A DNA stretch of 64,000 nt from an uncultured Alistipes sp. GTDB lineage: Bacteria; Bacteroidota; Bacteroidia; Bacteroidales; Rikenellaceae. The stretch lies in the NCBI GenBank assembly GCA_910577475.1, contig CAJTLJ010000012.1, positions 1 to 64,000 of the forward strand. Direction: 5' to 3'. The notes beneath the pieces are model-generated. The model did no database searches. It worked only from the letters and a program-made list of their open reading frames with translations, and was not told where the DNA came from. This document shows, piece by piece, positions 17,101 through 25,623 of the stretch (positions are counted from its first letter, which is position 1; each line of letters begins with the position of its first letter). Position numbers and translations under genes: made by a program.

Positions 17101-17412
17101 ATGAAAAAATTTCTGATCTGCTGCCTGATGGCGGCTACCCTGTTCGGCATGGAGGCCTTTGCCGACAACAAGAACAAGACGACGCGCACCGTCGTCTTCA
17201 CGAGCGATATCGACTGCGACCACTGCGCCAAGAAGATCCTGGACAACGTGCCCGTGCTGGGAAAGGGGGTCGAGGACGTGCAGGTCGATGTCCCGACCAA
17301 GCGCATCACGGTGGTTTACAACCCCTCCAAGACCGACGAGGCCACCCTTGTCAAGGGCTTCGCCAAGCTGAAGGTGAAGGCCGAGCCCGTCCGGGAGGAG
17401 AAGAAGAAATAG
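17101..17412 (+). CDS. Heavy-metal-associated (HMA) domain protein, exported
   Basis: A 103-aa precursor with a signal peptide (about 1-21, ending EAFA) and one HMA fold. The metal-binding CxxC is at Cys39-Cys42 (DIDCDHCAKK), followed by the typical VEDVQVDVPTKRITVVYNP. The Lys-rich tail ends in EEKKK. Unlike cytoplasmic CopZ chaperones it is predicted to act in the periplasm, perhaps passing metal from the TonB receptor encoded 36 bases upstream. A strong terminator at 17490-17525 ends the unit. Confidence 0.9.
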   Translation: MKKFLICCLMAATLFGMEAFADNKNKTTRTVVFTSDIDCDHCAKKILDNVPVLGKGVEDVQVDVPTKRITVVYNPSKTDEATLVKGFAKLKVKAEPVREEKKK

Positions 17413-17489
17413 TCCGGCGCCAGCCGAAGACGCCGGCTTTGTCCGGGATGGAAGTTCCCGCTGTTTTCGAACGGCTTGGCCGTGCACTG

Positions 17490-17525
17490 AAAAAGCAATC
17501 GAAACTGAGTTTCGATTGCTTTTTT
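17490..17525 (+). terminator. Intrinsic terminator
   Basis: GCAATCGAAAC (17495-17505), TGA loop, GTTTCGATTGC (17509-17519), with A residues before and six T residues after. It ends the metal-handling unit. Confidence 0.9.
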
Positions 17526-17533
17526 CATAATTC

Positions 17534-17664
17534 CGTCACCATAAGCGGAGCACCGCAGATACGCAGTCGAGAGGTCCCGACCTCGCGGAGCATTCGCCAT
17601 AGAGGATTGCACCGGCTCTCGCCGATACGCCCCTCGAGACCCCTCGACAAGCTCGGAGTGACAG
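17534..17664 (-). repeat. Inverted copy of the dispersed intergenic repeat
   Basis: Read on the minus strand, this 131-bp segment starts CTGTCACTCCGAGCTTGTCG and continues with the same landmarks as the array at 9652-10066: GTCGAGGGGTCTCGAG, a CGTATnGGC block, CCGGTGCAA, a TGCTCCGC block and a terminal TGGTGACGG. Identity is clearly lower than between the array units, so it is an older or separate copy. Confidence 0.75.
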
Positions 17665-17705
17665 AAAAGAACAGTCGAAGATACCGCCATGCGGAACGTT
17701 CGCCC

Positions 17706-17745
17706 GGAAAACAAAGAGGGGTGCCCGATCATTCGGACACCCCTC
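17706..17745 (-). terminator. Intrinsic terminator of buk
   Basis: On the minus strand GAGGGGTGTCCG (17745-17734), loop AATGAT and CGGGCACCCCTC (17727-17716), followed by TTTGTTTTC. It lies just after the buk stop codon. Confidence 0.85.
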
Positions 17746-17764
17746 GCGCAGTTACGATATTCGG

Positions 17765-18832
17765 TTACTCGTACACCTTCGGAACGATCTCGCCTCGCAG
17801 CGCCAGCAGCGCATTCATCGCCAGCGCCCCCTGCTCGTTCTCGCCGGGATAGACGGCGACAGGAGCGAAACACTCCACCTGCCGGCGAACCCGTTCGACG
17901 ACATACTGGCTGTGGGCGATGCCGCCCGTAATCAGAATGGCGTCGACCTTGCCCGAGAGGGCTGCCACCATGGCACCGATCTGCTTGCCCATGTTGTAGC
18001 ACATGGCATCGAGCACCAGCCGGGCATGTTCGTCGCCCTTTTCGATCCGCTCGACCACCTCGACGACGGAGTTCGTACCCAGATGGGCCGTCAGTCCGCC
18101 CTTGCCGGCCAGCAGCTTGAGAATCTGATCCCGGGTATACTCGCCCGAGAAGCAGAGGTCCACCAGTCCGATGGCCGGAAGCGTACCCGACCGCTCGGGA
18201 CTGAAGGGACCGTCGCCGTTCAAGGCGTTGTTGTTGTCGACGATCCTCCCCCGCTCGTGAGCGGCCACCGAAATGCCGCCGCCCATGTGCATGATGACCA
18301 GATTCATCTCCTCGTACTTCCGCCCCTGTTCGCGCGCATAGATCCGGGCGATGGCCCGCTGATTGAGCGTGTGCAGGATCGAGATCCGCCGGATCTGCGG
18401 CAGTCCCGTCATGTGCACCAGTTCATCCATCTCGTCGACGACGCCCGGATCGGCGATGTAGGCCTTCACCCCGGCCCGCTGCGCGATCTCGCGCGCAATC
18501 AGGCCGCCCAGGTTGCAGGCGTGCATCATCCGGGGGTGGTGCAGGTCGTGGACCATAGCGTCGTCGACTTCGTAAATACCGCTTTCGATAGGCTTCGTGA
18601 GGCCTCCCCGGCCGATGACGGCCGAGAGGTCGGAGACAGGAAATCCGCGTTCCTCGACTCCTCGCAGTATCATGTCTCGCCGCCACTCCATCTGATCCAT
18701 CACGGAGTGGAAACGCGCCAACTGTTCGGGGGTATGGCGTAACGTCACCTCCAGCAGCAGGCGCTCGTCCTCGTAGAGAGCGGCTTTCGTGGAGGTAGAG
18801 CCCGGATTAATCGCTAAAATCTTGAAGCCCAT
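17765..18832 (-). CDS. buk: Butyrate kinase
   Basis: Converts acyl-phosphate (butyryl- or branched-chain) plus ADP to the free acid and ATP. The 355-aa product has the ASKHA acyl-kinase fold and the butyrate-kinase length. Motifs are NPGSTSTKAALY at residue 9, IGRGGLTKPIESGIY, LVIMHMGGGISVAAH and ILITGGIAHS. It is the last gene of a three-gene minus-strand unit (ackA, ptb, buk), nine bases after ptb. A side-by-side ptb-buk pair is the classical phosphotransbutyrylase/butyrate kinase route; whether butyrate or branched acids are made here cannot be told. Confidence 0.93.
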   Translation of the reverse strand: MGFKILAINPGSTSTKAALYEDERLLLEVTLRHTPEQLARFHSVMDQMEWRRDMILRGVEERGFPVSDLSAVIGRGGLTKPIESGIYEVDDAMVHDLHHPRMMHACNLGGLIAREIAQRAGVKAYIADPGVVDEMDELVHMTGLPQIRRISILHTLNQRAIARIYAREQGRKYEEMNLVIMHMGGGISVAAHERGRIVDNNNALNGDGPFSPERSGTLPAIGLVDLCFSGEYTRDQILKLLAGKGGLTAHLGTNSVVEVVERIEKGDEHARLVLDAMCYNMGKQIGAMVAALSGKVDAILITGGIAHSQYVVERVRRQVECFAPVAVYPGENEQGALAMNALLALRGEIVPKVYE

Positions 18833-18841
18833 AGCATATTC

Positions 18842-19747
18842 CTATTTTGCAGCCAGACAGGCCAGAGCGATCGAATAGAGTTTGGTCTTGCTGGTGTCGC
18901 CGCGCGAGGTCAGCACGCACGGAACCTTCGTACCCATCACCATGGCGGCCAGTTCACCCTTGCAGAGGTGCGACGCAGCCTTGAAGAATACGTTGGCCGA
19001 CTCCAGGTTGGGGAAGAGCAGGCAGTCCGGGTCACCGGCCACGGAGGAGCCCTTCACCTTCTTGTGCTCGGCGACCTCCTTGTAGAGGGCCACGTCGAGC
19101 GACAGCGGACCGTCCACGATCACGTCGCCCAGCTGGCCGCGGTCGGCCATCTTCGCCAGCAGAGCGCCTTCGGTCGACGAAATCACGTTGGGCAGCAACT
19201 GCTCGGAAGGGGCGATGCAGGCGATCTTCGGGGTCTGGATGCCCAGCAGCCGGGCCGTCTGGGCCAGGTAGCCGATCTGCTTCTGCTTCTGCTTGAAGTC
19301 GGGCAGCGGAATCACGGCTACGTCCGAAACGACCAGCAGTTTCGGATAGCAGGGCATCTCGACGATCGAGACGTGGCTCAACACGCCCTTCGGGGGGAAC
19401 AGGCCGGCCTCCTTGTTCAGAATGCCGCGCATGTACTTGTCGGTCGAAACCAACCCCTTCATCAGCACGTCGGCCTCGCCGGCCACGACAGCGGCCACGG
19501 CCAGCGCCACGCACTTCACGTCGCTCTTCTCGTCCACGATCTTGAAAACGCCCGCGTCGATGCCCTCGGCCTTGCAGATCTCCTCGATCACGGCGCGCTC
19601 GCCGTAGAGCGTGGGCTCTACCAGCCCCTCCTTGTAGGCATCGTAAACTGCTGCCAGCGTATGCGAATCCTGTCCGTAAGCTACGGCCAGCCGTTTCCGG
19701 CCTCTCTTTCTTGCCTCTTCGACAATCTCGGTCAAATGTTGAATCAT
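18842..19747 (-). CDS. ptb: Phosphate butyryltransferase / phosphate acyltransferase
   Basis: Exchanges CoA for phosphate on a short acyl group, feeding butyrate kinase. The 301-aa length matches Ptb rather than the longer Pta. Family signs are KRLAVAYGQDSHTL near residue 18, ADVLMKGLVSTDKYMRGILN in the active-site region, and DVIVDGPLSLDVALYKE with DPDCLLFPNLESANVFFK near the C-terminus. No separate pta occurs in the window, so it might also serve the adjacent acetate kinase; that is inference. Confidence 0.92.
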   Translation of the reverse strand: MIQHLTEIVEEARKRGRKRLAVAYGQDSHTLAAVYDAYKEGLVEPTLYGERAVIEEICKAEGIDAGVFKIVDEKSDVKCVALAVAAVVAGEADVLMKGLVSTDKYMRGILNKEAGLFPPKGVLSHVSIVEMPCYPKLLVVSDVAVIPLPDFKQKQKQIGYLAQTARLLGIQTPKIACIAPSEQLLPNVISSTEGALLAKMADRGQLGDVIVDGPLSLDVALYKEVAEHKKVKGSSVAGDPDCLLFPNLESANVFFKAASHLCKGELAAMVMGTKVPCVLTSRGDTSKTKLYSIALACLAAK

Positions 19748-19775
19748 GACTTTTCTTTTATTTTTCGGATTAGAA

Positions 19776-20975
19776 TTATTTTACCAGGTTGTAGGTGTCG
19801 GTCGCAATCACCAGCTCCTCGTTGGTCGCGATGACGGCCACCTTGACCTTCGATTCGGGCTTCGAAAGGATCTTGTCCTCGCCGCGCACGTTATTGGCCT
19901 CGCAGTCGAACTCCACGCCCATGAACTCCAGACCCGAACATACGCTCTCGCGCAACTCCTTCGAGTTCTCGCCGACGCCGCCCGTGAAGACGATCAGGTC
20001 GACGCCTCCCATCTCGGCGGCATACTCGCCGACGAACTTCTTCACGCGGTTGTAGTACATGTCGCGGGCGACGATCGCCTTTTCATTCCCTTCGTCGTAG
20101 GCCCTGTCAATATCGCGCATGTCGCTCGACAGACCCGTCAGTCCGTAGACGCCCGACTTCTTGTTCATCATCGTATCCAGCTCGGCGAAGCTCATGCCCT
20201 CCTTCTCGCCGATATAGGTGATGGCGCTGGCATCGACATTGCCGCAGCGGGTGCCCATCACCAGACCGTCCAGGGGCGAGAAGCCCATCGAGGTGTCGAA
20301 CGACTTGCCGTTCAGCACGGCCGTCACCGAACCGCCGTTGCCGATGTGGCAGGTGACGATCTTCGAGGCGTTCAGATCCAATCCGGCCAACTCGGCGCCC
20401 GCACGGGCAACGAACTTATGGCTCGTGCCGTGGAAACCGTACTTGCGCACCCGGTACTTCTCGTAGTAGCCGTAAGGCAGGGCGAACAGGTAGTTCATGG
20501 CGGGAATCGTCTGGTGGAACGAGGTGTCGAACACGGTCACCTGGGGCACGCCCGGCAGCACGGTGTCGATCGCCTCGATGCCCTGCAAGCTGGCGGGATT
20601 GTGCAGGGGGGCGATGGCGCAGAGCGAACGGATCTTCTCCTTTACATCCGCATCGACCAGACAGCTGACGGGGAAATACTCGCCGCCGTGAGCCACGCGG
20701 TGACCCACCGCCTTCACCTCGTCCAGCGACGCGATCACGCCGTGCTCGGGGTCCGTCAGGGCCTTCATCACCAGACTGATGCCGACCGTGTGGTCGGGAA
20801 TGGGCTGGTGCAGCTCGAAATTCGCCTTGCCCACGGGCTTGTGGGTCAGATCGCCCTCGGGCAATCCGATGCGCTCGACCAGACCTTTCGCCAGCAGAAC
20901 GCTCTTTGCGGCCTCCATGTCGATCACCTGATACTTGATCGAGGAGCTGCCGCAATTCAATACCAATATAACCAT
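19776..20975 (-). CDS. ackA: Acetate kinase
   Basis: Interconverts acetyl-phosphate/ADP and acetate/ATP. The 399-aa product is the standard length. Motifs are VLVLNCGSSSIKYQV at the N-terminus, GHRVAHGGEYF, VFDTSFHQTIP, FHGTSHKFVA, TCHIGNGGSVTAV and FTGGVGENS. The ATG at 20975 begins MVILVLNCGSS, the family start; an upstream in-frame codon would add 16 unrelated residues. A CAAATATA at 21032-21039 (minus TATATTTG) is the likely -7 box. It heads the ackA-ptb-buk unit, 28 bases before ptb. Confidence 0.96.
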   Translation of the reverse strand: MVILVLNCGSSSIKYQVIDMEAAKSVLLAKGLVERIGLPEGDLTHKPVGKANFELHQPIPDHTVGISLVMKALTDPEHGVIASLDEVKAVGHRVAHGGEYFPVSCLVDADVKEKIRSLCAIAPLHNPASLQGIEAIDTVLPGVPQVTVFDTSFHQTIPAMNYLFALPYGYYEKYRVRKYGFHGTSHKFVARAGAELAGLDLNASKIVTCHIGNGGSVTAVLNGKSFDTSMGFSPLDGLVMGTRCGNVDASAITYIGEKEGMSFAELDTMMNKKSGVYGLTGLSSDMRDIDRAYDEGNEKAIVARDMYYNRVKKFVGEYAAEMGGVDLIVFTGGVGENSKELRESVCSGLEFMGVEFDCEANNVRGEDKILSKPESKVKVAVIATNEELVIATDTYNLVK

Positions 20976-21117
20976 AAGATTTTGTAAGTTATTATGTTGA
21001 TTTTCGTTAACGATTGTTCGCACTCGTACCGCAAATATAATAATTTTTTATCTCAGAAAAGCGAAAAAAGCGAACGGAACTTTGTGAAAAATCATCAAAA
21101 AGATAGAAATTTCAATC

Positions 21118-21147
21118 AAAAAAGGCCCGTCCGGGCGTCCGGACCCG
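21118..21147 (-). terminator. Probable terminator of the response regulator gene
   Basis: On the minus strand GTCCGG/CCGGAC form a six-bp stem with a short loop in a very GC-rich stretch, followed by six T residues. The outer stem is imperfect. Confidence 0.5.
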
Positions 21148-21156
21148 GAAAAAGGC

Positions 21157-21804
21157 TCAGTTCTGGAACTTGTACCCGAGCCCCTTGACCGTCGAGATGT
21201 AGTGGTCGCCGAGCTTCTGGCGGAGCTTGCGGACGTGGACATCGATGGTGCGGTCGCCCACTACCACCTCGGTTCCCCACACCCGGGCGTAGATCTCCTC
21301 GCGGGAGAAGAGCCTGCCGGGTTCGGAGCTCAGCAGCGCCAGCAGGGCGAACTCCTTGCGGGGCAGCGGCAGCGGCCGTCCGTCGAGATAGACCAGATGG
21401 CGCTCCCGATCGATCCGCAGCGACCCGTCGGCCGCCACCCGCTTGAGAATGGCGGCCACCCGGCTCATCAGCACCTTCATGCGGATCGGCTTGGGGATGT
21501 AGTCGTCGGCACCGGCGTCGAACCCTTCGATCTGCTGCTCCTCCTCGCCCAGGGCGGAGAGAAAGACCACCATCACCTGACTCAGCCCCTCCTGCTCCCG
21601 GATGCGGCGGCAGGTCTCCACGCCGTCCATCACGGGCATCATCCGGTCGAGCAGAATCAGATGGGGCCGATGCTCCACGGCCATGCGGAGCCCCTCGGCA
21701 CCGTCGCGCGCGGTAAAAACCTCATACCCTGCCTTGAGCAGATTATAACCCACGAACTCCAGAATATCGGGTTCGTCGTCGACCAAAAGAATGCGGTGCT
21801 TCAT
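21157..21804 (-). CDS. OmpR/PhoB-type response regulator
   Basis: Two-component transcription regulator, 215 aa. The receiver domain (1-118) has the acidic pair VDDEPD, the phospho-acceptor Asp in LILLDRMMP, and the conserved Lys in YIPKPI. The winged-helix DNA-binding domain (about 122-215) has LPRKEFALLALLSSEPGRLF, the recognition-helix region GDRTIDVHVRKLRQKL, and ends TVKGLGYKFQN. No histidine kinase gene is adjacent, so it is an orphan here. The neighbours (ackA unit and DUF349 gene) give no hint of its targets. Confidence 0.93.
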   Translation of the reverse strand: MKHRILLVDDEPDILEFVGYNLLKAGYEVFTARDGAEGLRMAVEHRPHLILLDRMMPVMDGVETCRRIREQEGLSQVMVVFLSALGEEEQQIEGFDAGADDYIPKPIRMKVLMSRVAAILKRVAADGSLRIDRERHLVYLDGRPLPLPRKEFALLALLSSEPGRLFSREEIYARVWGTEVVVGDRTIDVHVRKLRQKLGDHYISTVKGLGYKFQN

Positions 21805-21953
21805 GCGGATGCGCTCTGATTTTTCGCGAAGATAACAATTTTATCGGAAAAACATGCGTCATGCCGGGAAAAATGGTTATCTTTGTGGGATTTCCGGACC
21901 TTCCGGCTCCAGAGAGCCGAGCGAACCGGAAAAAACGAAAACAAGAGAGCCCT

Positions 21954-23909
21954 ATGAATTCGAACCTTCCTGTTCCCGAGGAGCAGTTCGGCACTCCCGC
22001 CGAAGATGTGCGGCCCGTTACCCCCGCAGCGACCGCAGAAAACGATGCGACACCCTCCGCAACCGATGACAACCGCATGGACTTCACCGACGAAGAGGCG
22101 GCGCTGGCCGCCGACAGCGCCGGACTGGAGCTGGACGAAGCGACCCCCGAAGAGGTGGAGTCGTCCGCAGGAGAGACCTCCGAGGAGGAGCGCACCCTGA
22201 CCGGAAAGAGCCGCGGGGAGCTGATCGCCTGGTTCGAAAAACGCATGGAGGAGCAGCCCGTACAGACGCTGCGCCGCGAGGCCGAGGCGCTGAAAATCGC
22301 CTTCTACAAGCAGCACCGCGCCGACGTGGAGGCCCAGCGCCGGGCCTTCGTAGAGGCAGGGGGCAGCGAAGAGGAGTTCGCACCCGCGACCGACGAGTGG
22401 GAAAACCGGCTCAAGGAGCTCTTCAGGGAGTATCGCCGCCGCCGGGACGAGTTCATCGCCTCGCTCGAGGAGGTCAAGCAGGCCAACCTGCAGGTGAAGC
22501 TCCGCATCATCGAGGAGCTCAAGGAGCTCGTCGACAGCGACGAGACGCTGAACCACACCTTCACCAAGTTCCGCGAGCTGCAGCAGCGCTGGAAGGAGAC
22601 GGGCATCGTCCCCCAGCAGCACATGAAGGATATCTGGGAGACCTACAACCTCCACGTCGAGAACTTCTACAACTTCATCAAGATCAACAAGGAGCTGCGC
22701 GATCTCGACCTGAAGAAGAACTATGAGCAGAAGACGGCGCTCTGCGAGGCCGCCGAGGCGCTCGTGGAGGAGCCCTCCATCGTGGAGGCATTCCACAAGC
22801 TGCAAAAGCTGCACGACGAGTGGCGCGAGACGGGACCGGTCGCCAACGAATACAAGGAGACCGTCTGGGAGCGCTTCAAGGAGGCCTCGAGCCGCATCAA
22901 CCGCCGGCATCAGGAGCATTTCGAGAACCTCAAGCAGGAGCAGCTGAAGAATCTGGAGCTCAAGAACGGCCTGTGCGAGCAGACCGAGGAGCTGGTGTCG
23001 CAGCCGCTGACCACCCGCAAGGAGTGGAACCGCGCCAGCGACCGGCTGCTGGAGATTCAGAAGGTGTGGAAGACCATCGGTTTCGCCCCCAAGAAGGATA
23101 ACACCCGCATCTACGAACGGTTCCGCAACGCCTGCGACCGTTTCTTCGAGGCCAAGCGGGCCTTCTACGCCTCGATGAAGGACGAGATGGAACACAACCT
23201 CCAGCTCAAGAACGAACTCTGCGAGGCCGCCGAGGCGCTGCAGGAGAGCGAGGAGTGGAAGAAGACCACCGACGAACTGATCGCCCTGCAAACCCAATGG
23301 AAGGAGATCGGCGCCGTATCGCGCCGCCACGCCGACGCCGTGTGGAAGCGTTTCCGCGCCGCCTGCGACCGCTTCTTCGAGCGCAAGGAGCAGCACTTCA
23401 AGGAGATGGGTGGCGAGCAGGAGCAGAACCTCGCCCGCAAGCTGGAGCTGCTGGCCGAGATGGCTGCGGCCGAGGTCCGGGAGGGCGGCTACGAGACCAT
23501 CCGCGAGTTCCAGCGCCGCTGGAGCGAGATCGGCTTCGTGCCCATCAAGCGCAAGGAGGAGATTCAGAAGAGGTACAAACAGACGGTCGACGCCCTCTTC
23601 GCGCAGCTGCGCGGCAGCGAGCGCGACCGCTCGATGAACCGTTTCCGCGAGAAGGTGTCGTCCCTGCGCGAGGCCGGATCGAAGCGCCTGCACTCCGAGC
23701 GCGAGCGGCTCTACGGCAAGGTCCGCCAGCTGGAGCAGGAGATTGCCCTGCTGGAGAACAACATCGGATTCTTCTCCAACTCGAAGAACGCCGAAGCGCT
23801 CGTGGCCGGTGTGCGCGACAAGATCCGCAAGGCCCGCGAGGAGATGGCCGCGACGGTCGAGAAGGTGAAGATGATCGACCGCGAAAACGACAAGACCGCA
23901 CAGCAATAG
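21954..23909 (+). CDS. DUF349 repeat protein
   Basis: Function unknown. The 651-aa product starts with an acidic, Glu/Thr/Ala-rich stretch of about 85 residues. At least five DUF349 helical repeats follow, spaced about 77 residues apart: RWKETGIVP near 212, EWRETGPVA near 289, VWKTIGFAP near 370, QWKEIGAVS near 447 and RWSEIGFVP near 522. Each is followed by a basic amphipathic helix (such as RFRNACDRFFEAKR). A coiled coil closes the protein. It is highly charged and probably cytoplasmic. The ATG at 21954 fits a TATCTTTG -7 box at 21878-21885; an ATG at 21861 lies upstream of that promoter. pyrG starts 23 bases after its stop. Confidence 0.85.
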   Translation: MNSNLPVPEEQFGTPAEDVRPVTPAATAENDATPSATDDNRMDFTDEEAALAADSAGLELDEATPEEVESSAGETSEEERTLTGKSRGELIAWFEKRMEEQPVQTLRREAEALKIAFYKQHRADVEAQRRAFVEAGGSEEEFAPATDEWENRLKELFREYRRRRDEFIASLEEVKQANLQVKLRIIEELKELVDSDETLNHTFTKFRELQQRWKETGIVPQQHMKDIWETYNLHVENFYNFIKINKELRDLDLKKNYEQKTALCEAAEALVEEPSIVEAFHKLQKLHDEWRETGPVANEYKETVWERFKEASSRINRRHQEHFENLKQEQLKNLELKNGLCEQTEELVSQPLTTRKEWNRASDRLLEIQKVWKTIGFAPKKDNTRIYERFRNACDRFFEAKRAFYASMKDEMEHNLQLKNELCEAAEALQESEEWKKTTDELIALQTQWKEIGAVSRRHADAVWKRFRAACDRFFERKEQHFKEMGGEQEQNLARKLELLAEMAAAEVREGGYETIREFQRRWSEIGFVPIKRKEEIQKRYKQTVDALFAQLRGSERDRSMNRFREKVSSLREAGSKRLHSERERLYGKVRQLEQEIALLENNIGFFSNSKNAEALVAGVRDKIRKAREEMAATVEKVKMIDRENDKTAQQ

Positions 23910-23932
23910 AGAACAAAGCACTTATTATTTAT

Positions 23933-25549
23933 ATGAAATTAGCCAAACCAAAGTACATCTTCGTCACGGGCGGCGTAGCGTCGTCGCTCGGCAAGGGAAT
24001 CATCTCGGCATCCATCGCCCGCTTGCTGCAGGCGCGCGGCTACTCGGTAACCATCCAGAAGCTCGACCCCTACATCAACGTCGACCCCGGAACGCTGAAC
24101 CCCTATGAACACGGCGAATGCTATGTTACCGAAGACGGTACGGAGACCGACCTCGACCTGGGCCACTACGAGCGCTTCACCTCCATCCACACCACGGAGG
24201 CCAACAACGTCACCACGGGCAAGATCTACAAGAACGTCATCGAGAAGGAGCGCAAGGGCGAATTTCTGGGCAAGACCGTGCAGGTCATCCCCCACATCAC
24301 CGACGAGATCAAACGGCGCATCCAGCTGTTGAGCCAGCAGAAAGTCTACGACATCATCATCACCGAGATCGGCGGTACGGTGGGCGACATCGAGTCGCTC
24401 CCCTTCATCGAGTCGGTGCGCCAGCTGCGCTACTCGCTCGGCTACCGCAACACGGCACTGGTCCACCTCACCCTGATCCCCTACATGGCCGCGTCGGGCG
24501 AGCTGAAGACCAAGCCGACCCAGCACTCGGTGAAGGCGCTGCTGGAGAACGGCCTGCAGCCCGACATCCTGGTGCTGCGCACGGAGCACCCCCTGACGCC
24601 CAACCTGAAGCGCAAGGTGGCTCTCTTCTGCAACGTGGACGCCAGCGCCGTCATGGAATCCATCGACGTGCCGACCATCTACGAGGTGCCGCTGAAGATG
24701 CACGAGCAGCATCTGGACGAGGTGGTTCTCGACAAGCTGGGGCTTCCGGCCGAGGAGGGCGAGCCGAACCTCGACTCGCTGCGCGACTTCGTGCACAAGA
24801 TCAAACACCCCTCCGACCGGATCGACATCGCGCTGGTGGGCAAGTACACCGAACTGCCCGACGCCTACAAGTCGATCAGCGAGTCGTTCATCCACGCCGG
24901 CGCGGTCAACGACTGCAAGGTGAAGCTGCACTACGTCAACTCGGAGAAGATCGACGCTTCGAACGTGGCCGAGAAGCTGGGCACGATGGCGGGCATTCTG
25001 GTCGCCCCGGGCTTCGGCAACCGCGGCATCGAGGGCAAGATCGAGGCGGTGCGCTTCGCCCGCGAGCAGGGCATCCCCTTCCTGGGCATCTGCCTGGGCA
25101 TGCAGTGCGCCGTGATCGAATTCGCCCGTCACGTCCTGGGATTGCAGGATGCCAATTCGAGCGAAATGGGGCAGACGGCCCATCCGGTCATCGACCTGAT
25201 GGAGGAGCAGAAGGGCATCACCGCCAAGGGCGGCACGATGCGTCTGGGCGCCTACCCCTGCCAGCTGAAGGCGGGATCGAAAGTCGCCGCCGCCTACGGA
25301 TCGGAGCAGATCATGGAGCGTCACCGCCACCGCTACGAGTTCAACAACGACTACCTGGCCGATTTCGAGGCCGCCGGCATGCAGGCCGTGGGCACCAACC
25401 CCGAAACCAATCTGGTGGAGGTGGTAGAGATCCCGTCGCACCCCTGGTTCGTCGGCACGCAGTACCACCCCGAATACAAAAGCACCGTCGAGCGGCCCCA
25501 TCCGCTCTTCGTGGCCTTCGTGAAGGCCGCGCTCGAAAACCGTAAATAA
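23933..25549 (+). CDS. pyrG: CTP synthase
   Basis: Makes CTP from UTP, ATP and glutamine; 538 aa. The N-terminal synthetase domain shows IFVTGGVASSLGKGI, QKLDPYINVDPGTLNPYEHG and EIGGTVGDIESLPF. The C-terminal class I glutamine amidotransferase domain shows the nucleophile in FLGICLGMQCA, with the His and Glu partners in QYHPEYKS. All key elements are intact. It probably shares a transcript with the DUF349 gene; no -7 box is evident in the 23-bp gap. Confidence 0.98.
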   Translation: MKLAKPKYIFVTGGVASSLGKGIISASIARLLQARGYSVTIQKLDPYINVDPGTLNPYEHGECYVTEDGTETDLDLGHYERFTSIHTTEANNVTTGKIYKNVIEKERKGEFLGKTVQVIPHITDEIKRRIQLLSQQKVYDIIITEIGGTVGDIESLPFIESVRQLRYSLGYRNTALVHLTLIPYMAASGELKTKPTQHSVKALLENGLQPDILVLRTEHPLTPNLKRKVALFCNVDASAVMESIDVPTIYEVPLKMHEQHLDEVVLDKLGLPAEEGEPNLDSLRDFVHKIKHPSDRIDIALVGKYTELPDAYKSISESFIHAGAVNDCKVKLHYVNSEKIDASNVAEKLGTMAGILVAPGFGNRGIEGKIEAVRFAREQGIPFLGICLGMQCAVIEFARHVLGLQDANSSEMGQTAHPVIDLMEEQKGITAKGGTMRLGAYPCQLKAGSKVAAAYGSEQIMERHRHRYEFNNDYLADFEAAGMQAVGTNPETNLVEVVEIPSHPWFVGTQYHPEYKSTVERPHPLFVAFVKAALENRK

Positions 25550-25564
25550 ACCGAACGCACGACC

Positions 25565-25606
25565 CCGCTCTACCCTCCCCGGCCGGAGAGAGTAGAGCGG
25601 TCGTTT
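25565..25606 (+). terminator. Possible terminator between pyrG and yidC
   Basis: CCGCTCTAC (25565-25573) pairs with GTAGAGCGG (25592-25600) around an inner CTCC/GGAG stem, followed by TCGTTT. The T tract is weak, so partial read-through into yidC is likely. Confidence 0.5.
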
Positions 25607-25623
25607 AACCCTATCTTATTCGC

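Noticed and set aside
21861..21953. Earlier start for the DUF349 protein
   Set aside because: The -7 box at 21878-21885 lies downstream of that ATG, so the first 31 codons would not be transcribed.
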